Virus record (IMG/VR): IMGVR_UViG_3300011118_002389
Location: 1 to 27,246 of that record
Length of the DNA: 27,246 nucleotides
Direction: 5' to 3' (one strand)
From: a virus
The notes beneath the pieces are model-generated. The model did not search any database and was not told the DNA's origin. It saw only the letters and a list, made by a program, of their open reading frames with translations. Below, piece by piece: positions 8,379-16,971 of the stretch; the first letter of the stretch is position 1; each line of letters begins with the position of its first letter. Made by a program: the position numbers and the translations under genes.

Positions 8379-9476
8379 TCAACTTCTCATAGGAACTACG
8401 TCTTCGTTGTTTCTCCAAACAAAAACAAGTTCGTTTTTATTGTCACCCTGTTCCATAAGAGTAATGTTAGTATTTGTTCTTTCTAACAAACATTCATACG
8501 TGATAGAGACCAAATCTTTACCTGCGATGTTCTTGTCACCTTTAGTCAAATAAACAGAAGACATATAACAATCTAAAGCGTAGTTATAATTTGCATTTTC
8601 TTCAGTAACTCCACCAGTAAACGCAAGTTTAATCATTTTTCGAGTATCGTTTTTGACATCATCAGTGAAGTCTCGCTTATCAGTACTTCTGTTAGCCCCA
8701 ACTGTTGGCACTGTGAAAGTGTAACCGACTTCTCTTGCGCCTTCAACTCCCTCTTCAAATTTAGTTCCGGTCACGTTAGTTTGAATATCAGCCCCAACAA
8801 CCCTATCAACTGATAAATTAAAGTCACTGATTCTAACTGCGTCATCAGTGTCCCAACTTGCCTTACTTGAACCCCAATCAGACATATACATAGTCAAGTT
8901 TTTAAACCTGAAAGATTTGGTTGTTTTTTCAGACCAAGAACTAAAGTTAGCAGCCCCAGGAGATGTTTTAGTTTTGTTGTAAGCTACTCCATCAAATGTG
9001 GCTACAATATCATTTGCTGGGTTTCCTGTAATCGTCATTTTAGTAGGTTTGAATGAATCATATACATCGACAAATTCGCCTTTTCCGATACCTAATGTCC
9101 CTTGATGATGATAAAAATTAGAGCCGGTACAAGCATGAATGGGAGCTAATTCGATAGTATGGTCGTATACACCGCTGGCGACGTTTGATTTAGAACCTGA
9201 ACCCATTACCATATAAACTAATGGTAAAATAGACCCGTCACAGCGCATTTGACAAGGAAGTGACCCAGCGTATTTTTCACTAATTACGTCATGGTTAAAC
9301 TTACCGCCCTCACCTTGTAAGGTCTCATCGTTCAGTGTCCCTTTTTCAAAGGCAATACTCTCATTCAGTAAAGGTAGTTGACTATTAGCTCCAAGTGAGA
9401 CAGTGCCACTACCCCAGCCTAAACTACCGCTGAATGCTGCTTTACAGTCTGACCCCCTAATATAAACTTCTGACAT
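8379..9476 (-). CDS. major tail tube protein
   Basis: A 365-aa beta-rich protein lying between the tail terminator and the tail chaperone, as expected for the tube subunit that stacks around the tape measure. The N-terminus and the run of alternating strands (for example the LPCQMRCDGS and YDHTIELAP segments) match the general look of phage tail tube proteins. It is longer than the common 150-250 aa versions, so it may carry an additional decorating domain. ATG 9476 has a clear AAGGAGA site and is preceded by a 30-base gap. The identification is by position plus pattern. Confidence 0.7.
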   Translation of the reverse strand: MSEVYIRGSDCKAAFSGSLGWGSGTVSLGANSQLPLLNESIAFEKGTLNDETLQGEGGKFNHDVISEKYAGSLPCQMRCDGSILPLVYMVMGSGSKSNVASGVYDHTIELAPIHACTGSNFYHHQGTLGIGKGEFVDVYDSFKPTKMTITGNPANDIVATFDGVAYNKTKTSPGAANFSSWSEKTTKSFRFKNLTMYMSDWGSSKASWDTDDAVRISDFNLSVDRVVGADIQTNVTGTKFEEGVEGAREVGYTFTVPTVGANRSTDKRDFTDDVKNDTRKMIKLAFTGGVTEENANYNYALDCYMSSVYLTKGDKNIAGKDLVSITYECLLERTNTNITLMEQGDNKNELVFVWRNNEDVVPMRS

Positions 9477-9506
9477 TTTAAATCTCCTTATGTGTTAAAA
9501 TTATTT

Positions 9507-9986
9507 TTATTCTCTATGTGAAGTATAAGCTATTTGTATGGTCATTTTAAAAGTAGCCTTATCTTTTGAGACGCCAAATTGAGGTTCGTCCAAATACGTT
9601 TCCCCAATTCCGTCTAAAATTTCTGTTATCATAAGTGCTACTAATCCATTTCCACCATCTATATATTGTGTATACTCACTATCATTTTCCAAATACTGGT
9701 CAGTAGTAAGTAATTTACTTCTAACGTTATCTATAAGGTCGTTAAGTTGTGTTTGAGGTGTTGAGCTTGCAATATCAACTCCAAAAATTGTCAATTCCCA
9801 TGTTGATAAATCTTCCTTGTTAGTTTGAGGTTCAATATTTTCAGGTCCAGAAACTACAAAGAGACATGGCAGTTTTTCATGGTCGACATCAGCCCAAGTT
9901 TCACGTTCAATATAAACAGCTTTAACATCTGATATTGCTATTAGTTTATTCTTCAAGCAATTCATTATCGCACTTCTATCATTCAT
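9507..9986 (-). CDS. tail terminator-like protein
   Basis: I chose the ATG at 9986 (159 aa) because it overlaps the upstream stop as ATGA and has GAGGAA nine bases ahead; an in-frame ATG seven codons earlier lacks a ribosome binding site. The protein has the short alpha/beta layout of tail terminators (U/gp17-like): an N-terminal helix, a LPCLFVVSG strand, the WELTIFGVDI strand, a long helix, and a final strand pair with FKMTIQIAYTS. Such proteins cap the tail tube and join it to the head. Position between the morphogenesis protein and tube supports this. Confidence 0.65.
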   Translation of the reverse strand: MNDRSAIMNCLKNKLIAISDVKAVYIERETWADVDHEKLPCLFVVSGPENIEPQTNKEDLSTWELTIFGVDIASSTPQTQLNDLIDNVRSKLLTTDQYLENDSEYTQYIDGGNGLVALMITEILDGIGETYLDEPQFGVSKDKATFKMTIQIAYTSHRE

Positions 9987-10420
9987 TTGACCAACTTCCT
10001 CATCCAAGGTTTTATAAGTTTCTCATTTATCTTATGGAGTTCATTTTTTGATATACCAAAAAAGTTTCTTTCTTTAGAAAGGTACAATGCCTTACGGCCT
10101 TCTTCTCCTCTTGAAAAATGTAACATTACTTGTGTTTTACTAATAAGCTTATGTTTGATTGCGGCTAACATACGTCCAGTAAAAGATAAATTGACTGTTG
10201 TACTTCTTCCTTTTTTAGCCCTTGTCTGTTTATATAGAGGTGAGTAAGCTTTAAATGCTTTACCATCAACATCAGTACCAGCAAGAGTCCTTTGAGTTAT
10301 CATAGCGGTAGCTGTTGAACCTATTTCGTTAAGAAGTTTTTTAGTATCCCCAAGTTTCTTTTCCATGTTTTTGTATTTCTTGGTAGTCTTGTCCAACCCG
10401 ATTGTTCTAATAGGTTTCAT
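9983..10420 (-). CDS. virion morphogenesis / HK97 gp10-like protein
   Basis: The 145-aa basic protein carries the recognisable pattern of the Mu-gpG/HK97-gp10 group: a GKAFKAYSPLYKQTRAKKG segment (residues 53-71) followed by LSFTGRMLAAI (79-89), where family members have W.PLS..T...K...IL..TGRL..SI. These proteins complete the head-tail joint or tail neck. The start overlaps the upstream stop (TAATG). Stop and next start overlap as ATGA, so translation is coupled through both junctions. Confidence 0.75.
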   Translation of the reverse strand: MKPIRTIGLDKTTKKYKNMEKKLGDTKKLLNEIGSTATAMITQRTLAGTDVDGKAFKAYSPLYKQTRAKKGRSTTVNLSFTGRMLAAIKHKLISKTQVMLHFSRGEEGRKALYLSKERNFFGISKNELHKINEKLIKPWMRKLVK

Positions 10421-10881
10421 TATCTATCACTCGGAATAAATGTTGAACCGCCAAATCTTTCGTCAGCATCAATAGACCCTGACCTATTAATGTCAAAGTT
10501 TATAAGAGAAAGCGCTCCGTTAAGAGCTTCTCTGAAAGCAACAGCGTATTCTTGCATCTTTAATTTGGAAGTTTCATCTTCGGCATCAAGTCTACCTTTA
10601 AAAAACTTATAAAGAATCCCATAAGTATTTGCGTTTTTAAAGATTTCTTGATTGCTTACTTCATCGCAAAGGTCATCTTCATAGTCAGATAGGGCGTAGT
10701 TTTCGCCGTATTTACGTTGAATAGTAAGATGTATTGTTACCCTTATTTTACGGGCAATGTCTTCTTTGACTACATCTCTTAAGGCATTAGCTTCAGGTTC
10801 AGTGAGACCTTTTTTGTCGAGATTTTTTTCTTCAAGAACAAGGTCGTTATAATTACAAAGTTCAATTGTTGACCAACTCAT
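10420..10881 (-). CDS. head-tail joining protein with EF-hand-type loop
   Basis: A 153-aa, mostly helical acidic protein in the slot of the head-completion adaptor, downstream of the capsid gene. Near the C-terminus, residues 130-141 read DINRSGSIDADE, which satisfies the EF-hand calcium loop at positions 1 (D), 3 (N), 5 (S), 6 (G), 8 (I), 9 (D) and 12 (E). A calcium-binding loop there could stabilise the neck; this is inference from the motif. The rest does not match a family I can name with confidence. The ATG follows the upstream TAG directly, with AAGGA upstream. Confidence 0.55.
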   Translation of the reverse strand: MSWSTIELCNYNDLVLEEKNLDKKGLTEPEANALRDVVKEDIARKIRVTIHLTIQRKYGENYALSDYEDDLCDEVSNQEIFKNANTYGILYKFFKGRLDAEDETSKLKMQEYAVAFREALNGALSLINFDINRSGSIDADERFGGSTFIPSDR

Positions 10882-11196
10882 CTATTCTTTTTCCTTATCT
10901 TCGTCCTCTTTGGGTTCAATAATTAAAGTATATAAAGTAATAGGCAAAGGTTGTTTTAACAAACCCACTATGTGTTGAGGTGTCTCTGTTTCTCTGACGT
11001 CATCTCTTTTAATGTTTTGAATGTCGAGTAAGGTGACGTCACCTTTTGGGTAAACAGCTACCATAGCAAAACTTTCCTCAAATTCTTTAATGTCATTCAT
11101 CAAACTATAATAAGTAGCGTTCAGTTTAAGAATTTTTTCCCTTACTTCTTTAATGGTCGTATTCTTCGCCATTATTTCAAGGTCGATTGTATTCAT
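10882..11196 (-). CDS. small head-tail region protein, 104 aa
   Basis: The protein has an N-terminal helical, coiled-coil-like half (residues 12-45), a short strand-rich part and a highly acidic tail ending KEDEDKEKE. I do not recognise the family. It lies directly after the major capsid gene, where phages often encode a head-tail connector, a head fibre or a small decoration protein. The ATG at 11196 has AGGAGA nine bases upstream. The gene abuts the next one, whose ATG follows its TAG. Confidence 0.5.
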   Translation of the reverse strand: MNTIDLEIMAKNTTIKEVREKILKLNATYYSLMNDIKEFEESFAMVAVYPKGDVTLLDIQNIKRDDVRETETPQHIVGLLKQPLPITLYTLIIEPKEDEDKEKE

Positions 11197-11226
11197 TTAA
11201 AATGTCTCCTTTAATTTAATAGAAGA

Positions 11227-11247
11227 GGGGTAGAGTTGAACTACCCC
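11227..11247 (-). terminator. stem-loop after the major capsid gene
   Basis: GGGGTAG and CTACCCC form a perfect 7-bp GC-rich stem with a 7-base loop in the 68-base gap following the capsid gene. On the minus strand it is followed by TCTTCTATT, only moderately T-rich. It may be a partial terminator or an RNA-stabilising stem that sets the capsid transcript level above the downstream genes. Confidence 0.45.
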
Positions 11248-11264
11248 ATCTCCTGTGTTAGTGT

Positions 11265-12188
11265 CTAATATCCTGCTACAACAATGCCTCTGCCTCGTGC
11301 GATAGCTTTAGTATTTTTCAATACTGTACCGACGTTCAGTAAACACTTTTTAATCCAAGAGTAATTAGTTGGATGTTCTTTAAACTCTCCAAAAGTAATC
11401 CAAGGTTGCTGTGAGGTCGTAATAAAGTGGTAGCCTAAAAGCCCTAAAGCGAGACAGTAGACGTTAGTGTAATCCCCAACAGGATTAACTGTAGTATTTG
11501 GAGAGGTAAAGTTCTCAAGAGTCTCAAGAATCAAACAAGGAGCACCAAAGAAAATCAATGCGGGTACTGAACCCTGCGCTATAATAGGTGACCATTCTGA
11601 AGGCTGGTTTTTACCGTCCAGTAAGCCAACAAGTTGTGCCTCAACTCTTTGATTCATTACGAAAACCTTTGAGCCGAGTTCTTGAGGAACCTTTTGATAG
11701 ACTTGGAAAAGTCTACTGACAGTCAAAGATGCACCGTCCAAGTTGATATCTTGAGCAGAACCGGAAATAACCATATTTTGAATACCGGTGATTTGGTCTG
11801 TAGTACCTGCACCCCAAGCCATTTCCTTAGTAAATGAATTGATTACACCAAACAAACCATCTTCGGTACATCTCTCTTCTGCGAGAGCTGTTGTTGCGTA
11901 TTTGTTTTTGTCTTTGTTTAGTATTGTACCAGTAAAAGCAAATTCCCGAACATAAGCATCCTCTTGAGTAACTACTGGCATAGTAGAGGATAAAGAACCA
12001 TCAGTAAGAGAGGGGTGAGCTCCAGATGGTTCAGTTGAAGCTCTAGCATAGTTGTAAGACTTACCCGCAATCTCTTCGATTGGGGTAACTACAGATAATG
12101 CATTTTTCTGAAGCACCAAGTCGTGAAGACCTGGAGCCAGATGATAAAGGGTCATATTGTCAATAGATGACCCGACATAAGCGCTCAT
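11265..12188 (-). CDS. major capsid protein, HK97 fold
   Basis: The 307-aa protein follows the scaffold gene and precedes the head-tail genes, the standard place of the major capsid protein. The features of HK97-type shells are visible: an extended N-terminal arm, an early strand/loop region, a central helix with KEMAWGAGT, a TVSRLFQVYQKVP spine-like helix with VFVMNQRVEAQLVGLLDG, and a C-terminal strand region. The protein would self-assemble into procapsids on the scaffold. The ATG has AGGAGAATT seven bases ahead. No N-terminal protease-processed delta domain is evident, consistent with a separate scaffold gene. Confidence 0.85.
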   Translation of the reverse strand: MSAYVGSSIDNMTLYHLAPGLHDLVLQKNALSVVTPIEEIAGKSYNYARASTEPSGAHPSLTDGSLSSTMPVVTQEDAYVREFAFTGTILNKDKNKYATTALAEERCTEDGLFGVINSFTKEMAWGAGTTDQITGIQNMVISGSAQDINLDGASLTVSRLFQVYQKVPQELGSKVFVMNQRVEAQLVGLLDGKNQPSEWSPIIAQGSVPALIFFGAPCLILETLENFTSPNTTVNPVGDYTNVYCLALGLLGYHFITTSQQPWITFGEFKEHPTNYSWIKKCLLNVGTVLKNTKAIARGRGIVVAGY

Positions 12189-12198
12189 TTAAATTCTC

Positions 12199-12810
12199 CT
12201 ATTGTTCAACCCTTCCCGTTGGACGTTCCGCATAAGGTGTTTCATAATACGCTTTTTTTGCTTCCTTTAGATTAACAGGAGTTTTAGAAGTATTGCTTGA
12301 CGGTTGGAAGCTGTCCGGTGCGAAAGGTTGTTCTTGTTTATTATCAGTTACTTTGAAGAGATAGGGTTTCTCTTTTTTGAGACCCTTGACGAGTTCTTCA
12401 GCGTTCTCTGGGTTACCCTCATTATCAAATTTAACAGAGTCGGGTTTAACAAAATTGATACCATCTATATCAATGATACCTTGTTTCATCGCCTCGACCT
12501 TTAGACTGTTAGTAATTTTGAAGCTTTTGAAGGCCGTTTCCAAATTAGTTGATTTTTCCTTTTCCTTCTCGTAGAGTTCTTTGAATTCGTTTTGCTCCTT
12601 AAGTTTGCTTTCCTCTGCCTCGTTGTCAGCTTTTTCTTTAGCTTCAAGTCTTTCTTGCAGTTTGTTCTTTTGAGCAATCACTTCAGAAAACCTTGAGTAA
12701 GGAATCGTCTCCGGTGTTTTACTCTCTTCAGGTTTAGTTATAGGGTCACCTTTTTCGCCTGGTGTTGACGGTGTTTCTTTGTTTTGGTCTTTTACGTCCT
12801 CTTTAGACAT
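12199..12810 (-). CDS. capsid scaffolding protein
   Basis: The 203-aa protein is hydrophilic, has a Pro/Thr/Glu-rich disordered start and a long charged coiled coil (about residues 45-95, EKADNEAEESKLKEQNEF and neighbours). Its C-terminal part ends with a short basic motif. This composition, immediately upstream of the capsid gene and downstream of the MuF-like gene, is typical of phage scaffolds (DUF4355-like group) that template the procapsid and leave before packaging. AGAGGAAC is placed well for the ATG at 12810. Confidence 0.75.
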   Translation of the reverse strand: MSKEDVKDQNKETPSTPGEKGDPITKPEESKTPETIPYSRFSEVIAQKNKLQERLEAKEKADNEAEESKLKEQNEFKELYEKEKEKSTNLETAFKSFKITNSLKVEAMKQGIIDIDGINFVKPDSVKFDNEGNPENAEELVKGLKKEKPYLFKVTDNKQEQPFAPDSFQPSSNTSKTPVNLKEAKKAYYETPYAERPTGRVEQ

Positions 12811-12880
12811 TTTGTTCCTCTTTTACGTTTTGAGTTACGATTAATGTTAAGTATGATTTACATACATAGTTAAAAAAATT

Positions 12881-13705
12881 TTATCCTCTTGAAAATTCAT
12901 CTAACATTGTTTTAGATACGGGTAGCCAAGTGTGTCGGCAATTATAACCACCACAATGAGTCCAAACATCAGTTCCAACACCGTTAGACATATTATTAAT
13001 TGCATCTTTTGTATAAACTTTTCCAGCGTGTTCGGCACAGAAGTCTCTTGTTACTTGGTCTACAGGCCCGGAGTAAAGAAAATATTCAGCATCAAAATTA
13101 TTAGCAGCCATAAGATTTATACCCCTGTCCATTTCAATCATTGCGTCATGAGCATAAACATTAGCATACCTTTTTAATAAGCCACCTTTTTTGTCAGTCC
13201 CTATTATCGTGTCGGTAAGATTTTTAGCTAAATCTTTGTAGGTTGTATTTCCCATTACTGCTTGTTGCAAATTATCAACTACAGTTCTAACAGCATTTTG
13301 ACCGATAACATTAAATTTATTTGATATGTTGGATTGTATCATATGTAATGTTTTTACATCCTTTTCAGTAAAGGCTGTATCAATACCTGTAATTGCAAAT
13401 GTATTTCGAGTATATTTAATAAGGTCATTGCTTACCGTAATATATTCGTCAATTAAGCCCCCATAACCCGCCTCTATAAGGCTTCTATTTAAACTTTCCA
13501 TACTATTTATAACTATATTTAAGTTTTCTGGAGTCATTGCTATTACACCAGCTTCTTTAGGAAGTACGTCAAGGAACGAAAAAACTTCTGATAGGAAAGC
13601 GTTTTGTACTTTGATAATATTGTGGTCAAATAGGTCAAAGTTGTTATCAATAGTTTTATTTTTCAACGCATTAATCCGTTGTATTTTATTTTCTAACGCA
13701 CTCAC
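12881..13705 (-). CDS. MuF-like minor head protein
   Basis: The 274-aa protein starts at a GTG that overlaps the portal stop (GTGA) with GGAG eight bases upstream. The C-terminal region carries the Mu F/SPP1 gp7 signature: DQVTRDFCAEHAGKVY around residues 214-229, then a CGGYNCRHTWLPV end motif. These proteins bind the portal or are injected with the DNA. In SPP1 gp7 modulates DNA release. Its order, between portal and scaffold, is conserved in such phages. Confidence 0.85.
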   Translation of the reverse strand: MSALENKIQRINALKNKTIDNNFDLFDHNIIKVQNAFLSEVFSFLDVLPKEAGVIAMTPENLNIVINSMESLNRSLIEAGYGGLIDEYITVSNDLIKYTRNTFAITGIDTAFTEKDVKTLHMIQSNISNKFNVIGQNAVRTVVDNLQQAVMGNTTYKDLAKNLTDTIIGTDKKGGLLKRYANVYAHDAMIEMDRGINLMAANNFDAEYFLYSGPVDQVTRDFCAEHAGKVYTKDAINNMSNGVGTDVWTHCGGYNCRHTWLPVSKTMLDEFSRG

Positions 13706-15150
13706 TCCTTATTCTCCAAAGGCGTTTCACTTTCAGTTTCTGGTACACTTAAGACACTTCTTATTGCGTCTTCTTGTTGTTTGCCGTTTCCAAAGACCTC
13801 TTCAGTTTTATCTTGGTGTGTTTTGATTTTTTGTAAATATTTAATCGCTTTTTCGTCTGTATCCAAATCCCGATTATTCTTTTTAACAGCCATGACCAAG
13901 CTTATTAAATTCATGTTTATTTTTTGTTGCTGAACTGCTAACCTCATTTGTTCGGTTTGAATTTCAGGTATTTCAGCAAAATCAACACTCCATTCAGCTT
14001 TTTCAGATATTTTTTTTAATTTTTTAGAATTTGCCACATGAACGTTATTGACTATACGCATCTTTTCAAAAAGCTCCCTTAAGGAAACGTGATATAGTAT
14101 TTTTCGTTCGTTAATCCATTTCACGAGTTCTTCAGAAGTCCATTTAAGTCCGGCGTAACTTGAAGGTGTCTTTTGAAATTCCTGTTGTCCTTGAGGAATA
14201 AGCCAACTGCGCATAAAGTCTTTTTGTTTATATTCGATTGCTTTAGTAATTTCCTCAATGTGTTGTGCTGGTTGTAATATTTTTCCATCGGGTTTAATTG
14301 GTGCTTGTCCTGGCATAAATGAACCATAAGGCCCTGTAGTGTTTGTTTTAGTCTTTGCAAATATTTGCCTTGCCCTTGCTAATTTTTTAGCTTGTTCATT
14401 ATCTTTTGAATTATTCGGGTCAATAATGTCTGTCCATAAGTAAGTGACTAATGTTTCTTGAAGAATAGCGTAAGAAAGGTCAGCATCTAATACCAACATT
14501 GAGTCGGCATAAGCTAATAAATCACTCGGAAACTCTCCATAGAGGCTCATACTGTTGTCTTTTTTAAACAGTACGAAAGGAATGACGCCGTAAGGATTAT
14601 TTTCGTCTTTACCCTCACGGGTATACTTATCTTTTGTCCACTTAAAAATCTTTTTCTTTGTTATGCCCTTTTCTAAATAATCCATACTATATCGAAACTC
14701 AACCATCTTCGTAGGGTCAGTTGAAGAGGCTTTAACACAATACTGATGAGGTAAAAACATTCGGTATCTTACAATCCCATCTTCTGTGTCGAAATACGGC
14801 CCGTATGCAACTGTACCGAGTAGGTTTATCATCTCTTCTACTTCAATGGTTTTAGCATCAAAACCAGAGGTTGTTAAGTGTTGTTGGTAAATCTTGTTTG
14901 CTTTCTCGTCGTCAAGATATTGTTTTGCGGGATTTGAAAACACACGGCTTTGCATTAACACAGGTTTCTTAACTCTATTAATGGGGGTGACAAGTCTGCG
15001 TAGTGTTTTCTGTTCTTCTGGAGTAATAATCATACTGTTGATTACGCCCGTCAAATACGGTTTGATATTGTTTTTAAAATAATTATAAAGTTTTTTGTAC
15101 TCGGAGTTTCTTTGTCCAAGCGCTACATCATAATATTCTAAGGTCTGCAT
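13702..15150 (-). CDS. portal protein
   Basis: The 482-aa protein is of the usual length for SPP1-gp6-like portals and sits between the large terminase and the MuF-like protein. It forms the dodecameric ring at one capsid vertex through which DNA enters and leaves. N-terminal residues show the wing pattern with a long helix; the middle has YGVIPFVLFKKDN and later a crown-like charged helical tail. The ATG at 15150 has AAAGGAA upstream. Overlap with the next gene is 4 bp. Confidence 0.85.
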   Translation of the reverse strand: MQTLEYYDVALGQRNSEYKKLYNYFKNNIKPYLTGVINSMIITPEEQKTLRRLVTPINRVKKPVLMQSRVFSNPAKQYLDDEKANKIYQQHLTTSGFDAKTIEVEEMINLLGTVAYGPYFDTEDGIVRYRMFLPHQYCVKASSTDPTKMVEFRYSMDYLEKGITKKKIFKWTKDKYTREGKDENNPYGVIPFVLFKKDNSMSLYGEFPSDLLAYADSMLVLDADLSYAILQETLVTYLWTDIIDPNNSKDNEQAKKLARARQIFAKTKTNTTGPYGSFMPGQAPIKPDGKILQPAQHIEEITKAIEYKQKDFMRSWLIPQGQQEFQKTPSSYAGLKWTSEELVKWINERKILYHVSLRELFEKMRIVNNVHVANSKKLKKISEKAEWSVDFAEIPEIQTEQMRLAVQQQKINMNLISLVMAVKKNNRDLDTDEKAIKYLQKIKTHQDKTEEVFGNGKQQEDAIRSVLSVPETESETPLENKE

Positions 15151-15168
15151 GGTTTATATATTCCTTTG

Positions 15169-16971
15169 TTAGAAGCAAATAAAAGAATCTTCTTCTTCGG
15201 CTTTTCCGTTTAATTTTTCCTCATGAGAAGCCATCATTTTTTCAAAACCGGCTTTATTACGTTCAAGTTGACCGAGTATAGCAAGAGCCTCAAATTGACC
15301 GTAAGGTCGATTCATAAAAAAGTAGCGCAGTGCGTCACAACCGTGTTCATGAAGATTATCAGCAAGAGGTGTTGCTCCACTAATTGCCCTTCCTGCACCA
15401 TCAGTTGGAAATCTTAAACCTTGTATATTCTCAATTAAAGTTCGACAATTCGTGCGGTCAAAAAATAAATATGGATTATCATAAGCGTTTCTGATGAACG
15501 ACTGAACTACTTTAATTCCAAGATTGATTTTTGTGAACGCATTGTAATACTGATATAAGATTTGTAAGCCTACCATCTGTTCGAGGTACTGAATGTCATG
15601 TAAGGGAGAAGTAATGGACGTGTGGCTATTATATCCTGCGGGGTCACCATAAATTGCTTTAGGTAAGAATTGCGGGTCAATTTTTCTGTATTTGTCAATC
15701 AAAGCAAGTATTGCTTCACTGAATGCTTCGATAGTAAATTTACCTTTAGATAGACTTGGATTAAATTCGTCGATTGCATAAATCGCCGGCTTTATTTTAC
15801 TATAGTCCATGCGCCTTCCTTGAAGCCACATTTTGTTGTCTTTAAAATACTTGCCCGTGTAACTATTATCTTCCTGTAGCACAAGGCATATCGGCGTCTT
15901 GCCAAAGTCTAAAGCAAAATAAGTAGGCAGAGCCGGGTCATAAGGATAATCACCTGTATTTGATTTTAAGTTGTGCGGGTCGTGAATCGGCTTTGAAGGG
16001 TCTGCTTCCCTAAAACTATCATAAACTTGACCTTCCATAGCAACGAATTGTGCCCCAAACTCTCTTTTGTATTCAACTTCTGACATAAGTAACTTTAGTA
16101 ACTCCAAGGATTCTTCATCCTTGTACTTATTTTCCTTTTCCGAAATAACCCAAACTCTTATCTTATCGGATGTAATGTTCTGTGCTTGTTGATATAAACG
16201 TTGGTAGAAATCGGATGGAGTACCAACAGCAAAAAGATGATTGAGCCTTTGTAGACGGCCTAATGACCCTAACATCTTCATATATGACTGCCTATTAAAC
16301 TCACCTGTTTCGTCAGTTATAATTAAATCCCATTCTTGACCAACTAACGTGAGGTAGTTTTTACCTGTAGCCGTTCGAATATATGTACCATTTTCCATAG
16401 TGAGTTGGCTGTCTCTATTTTTTGGCTCTTCAATCTTTGTTACTTTAAGTCCTGGTAGTATTCCATTTGAGTTGTAAGTTCCTGCTATTTTATCGCCGCA
16501 TAAATCTTTTTTGACCCGACTCCAAACTATGTTAGTCAATCCCCTTTCTGGGGCAACAATAAGAATCCGATAAGGCCTATTGTGGCGATGTGAATTTACT
16601 ACGTAACCACCGACACATGCCTTTGCGGTTTCACTTTTCCCGTTACCTCTACCCATAATACCAAATTTAATCCTTGCTGGGTCAAGTATCATTTCCTTTT
16701 GGTAACGTTGAGGTATCCAATGTGTCATTTTCCAGTAATCGCGCTGACTTTGTGAGAGTGTTTTTAACTCTTTTTTGCGATTAAAATTCATCATACTCGG
16801 GGCTGTTTGCTGTATGTACATAGATTTATATTTGGCGGTGTAATAGTAAACAGTCGTGATGTCACAATTAAACTTTTCTGCAACCTGCCTTCGAGGTACT
16901 CTTTCTTCGTAAATCAATCGGCACATCTCTTTACCATCGAGGTCTGTAAATTTCCAAGTTTTGTTGTTCAT
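15169..16971 (-). CDS. terminase large subunit with N-terminal HTH
   Basis: The 600-aa protein is the packaging motor and nuclease. The ATPase has Walker A GRGNGKS at 107-113, Walker B DLIITDE at 215-221 and a coupling motif AVGTPSD near 248-254. The RNase-H-like nuclease shows ALDFG at 353-357, GDPAG at 442-446 and DALRYF at 546-551 as its acidic residues. Before the ATPase, residues ~16-45 form a helix-turn-helix (RQVAEKFNCDITTVYYY). This is the type of DNA-recognition domain normally found on the separate small terminase. No separate small terminase was seen in the window. The ATG overlaps the upstream stop (TAATG). Confidence 0.95.
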   Translation of the reverse strand: MNNKTWKFTDLDGKEMCRLIYEERVPRRQVAEKFNCDITTVYYYTAKYKSMYIQQTAPSMMNFNRKKELKTLSQSQRDYWKMTHWIPQRYQKEMILDPARIKFGIMGRGNGKSETAKACVGGYVVNSHRHNRPYRILIVAPERGLTNIVWSRVKKDLCGDKIAGTYNSNGILPGLKVTKIEEPKNRDSQLTMENGTYIRTATGKNYLTLVGQEWDLIITDETGEFNRQSYMKMLGSLGRLQRLNHLFAVGTPSDFYQRLYQQAQNITSDKIRVWVISEKENKYKDEESLELLKLLMSEVEYKREFGAQFVAMEGQVYDSFREADPSKPIHDPHNLKSNTGDYPYDPALPTYFALDFGKTPICLVLQEDNSYTGKYFKDNKMWLQGRRMDYSKIKPAIYAIDEFNPSLSKGKFTIEAFSEAILALIDKYRKIDPQFLPKAIYGDPAGYNSHTSITSPLHDIQYLEQMVGLQILYQYYNAFTKINLGIKVVQSFIRNAYDNPYLFFDRTNCRTLIENIQGLRFPTDGAGRAISGATPLADNLHEHGCDALRYFFMNRPYGQFEALAILGQLERNKAGFEKMMASHEEKLNGKAEEEDSFICF

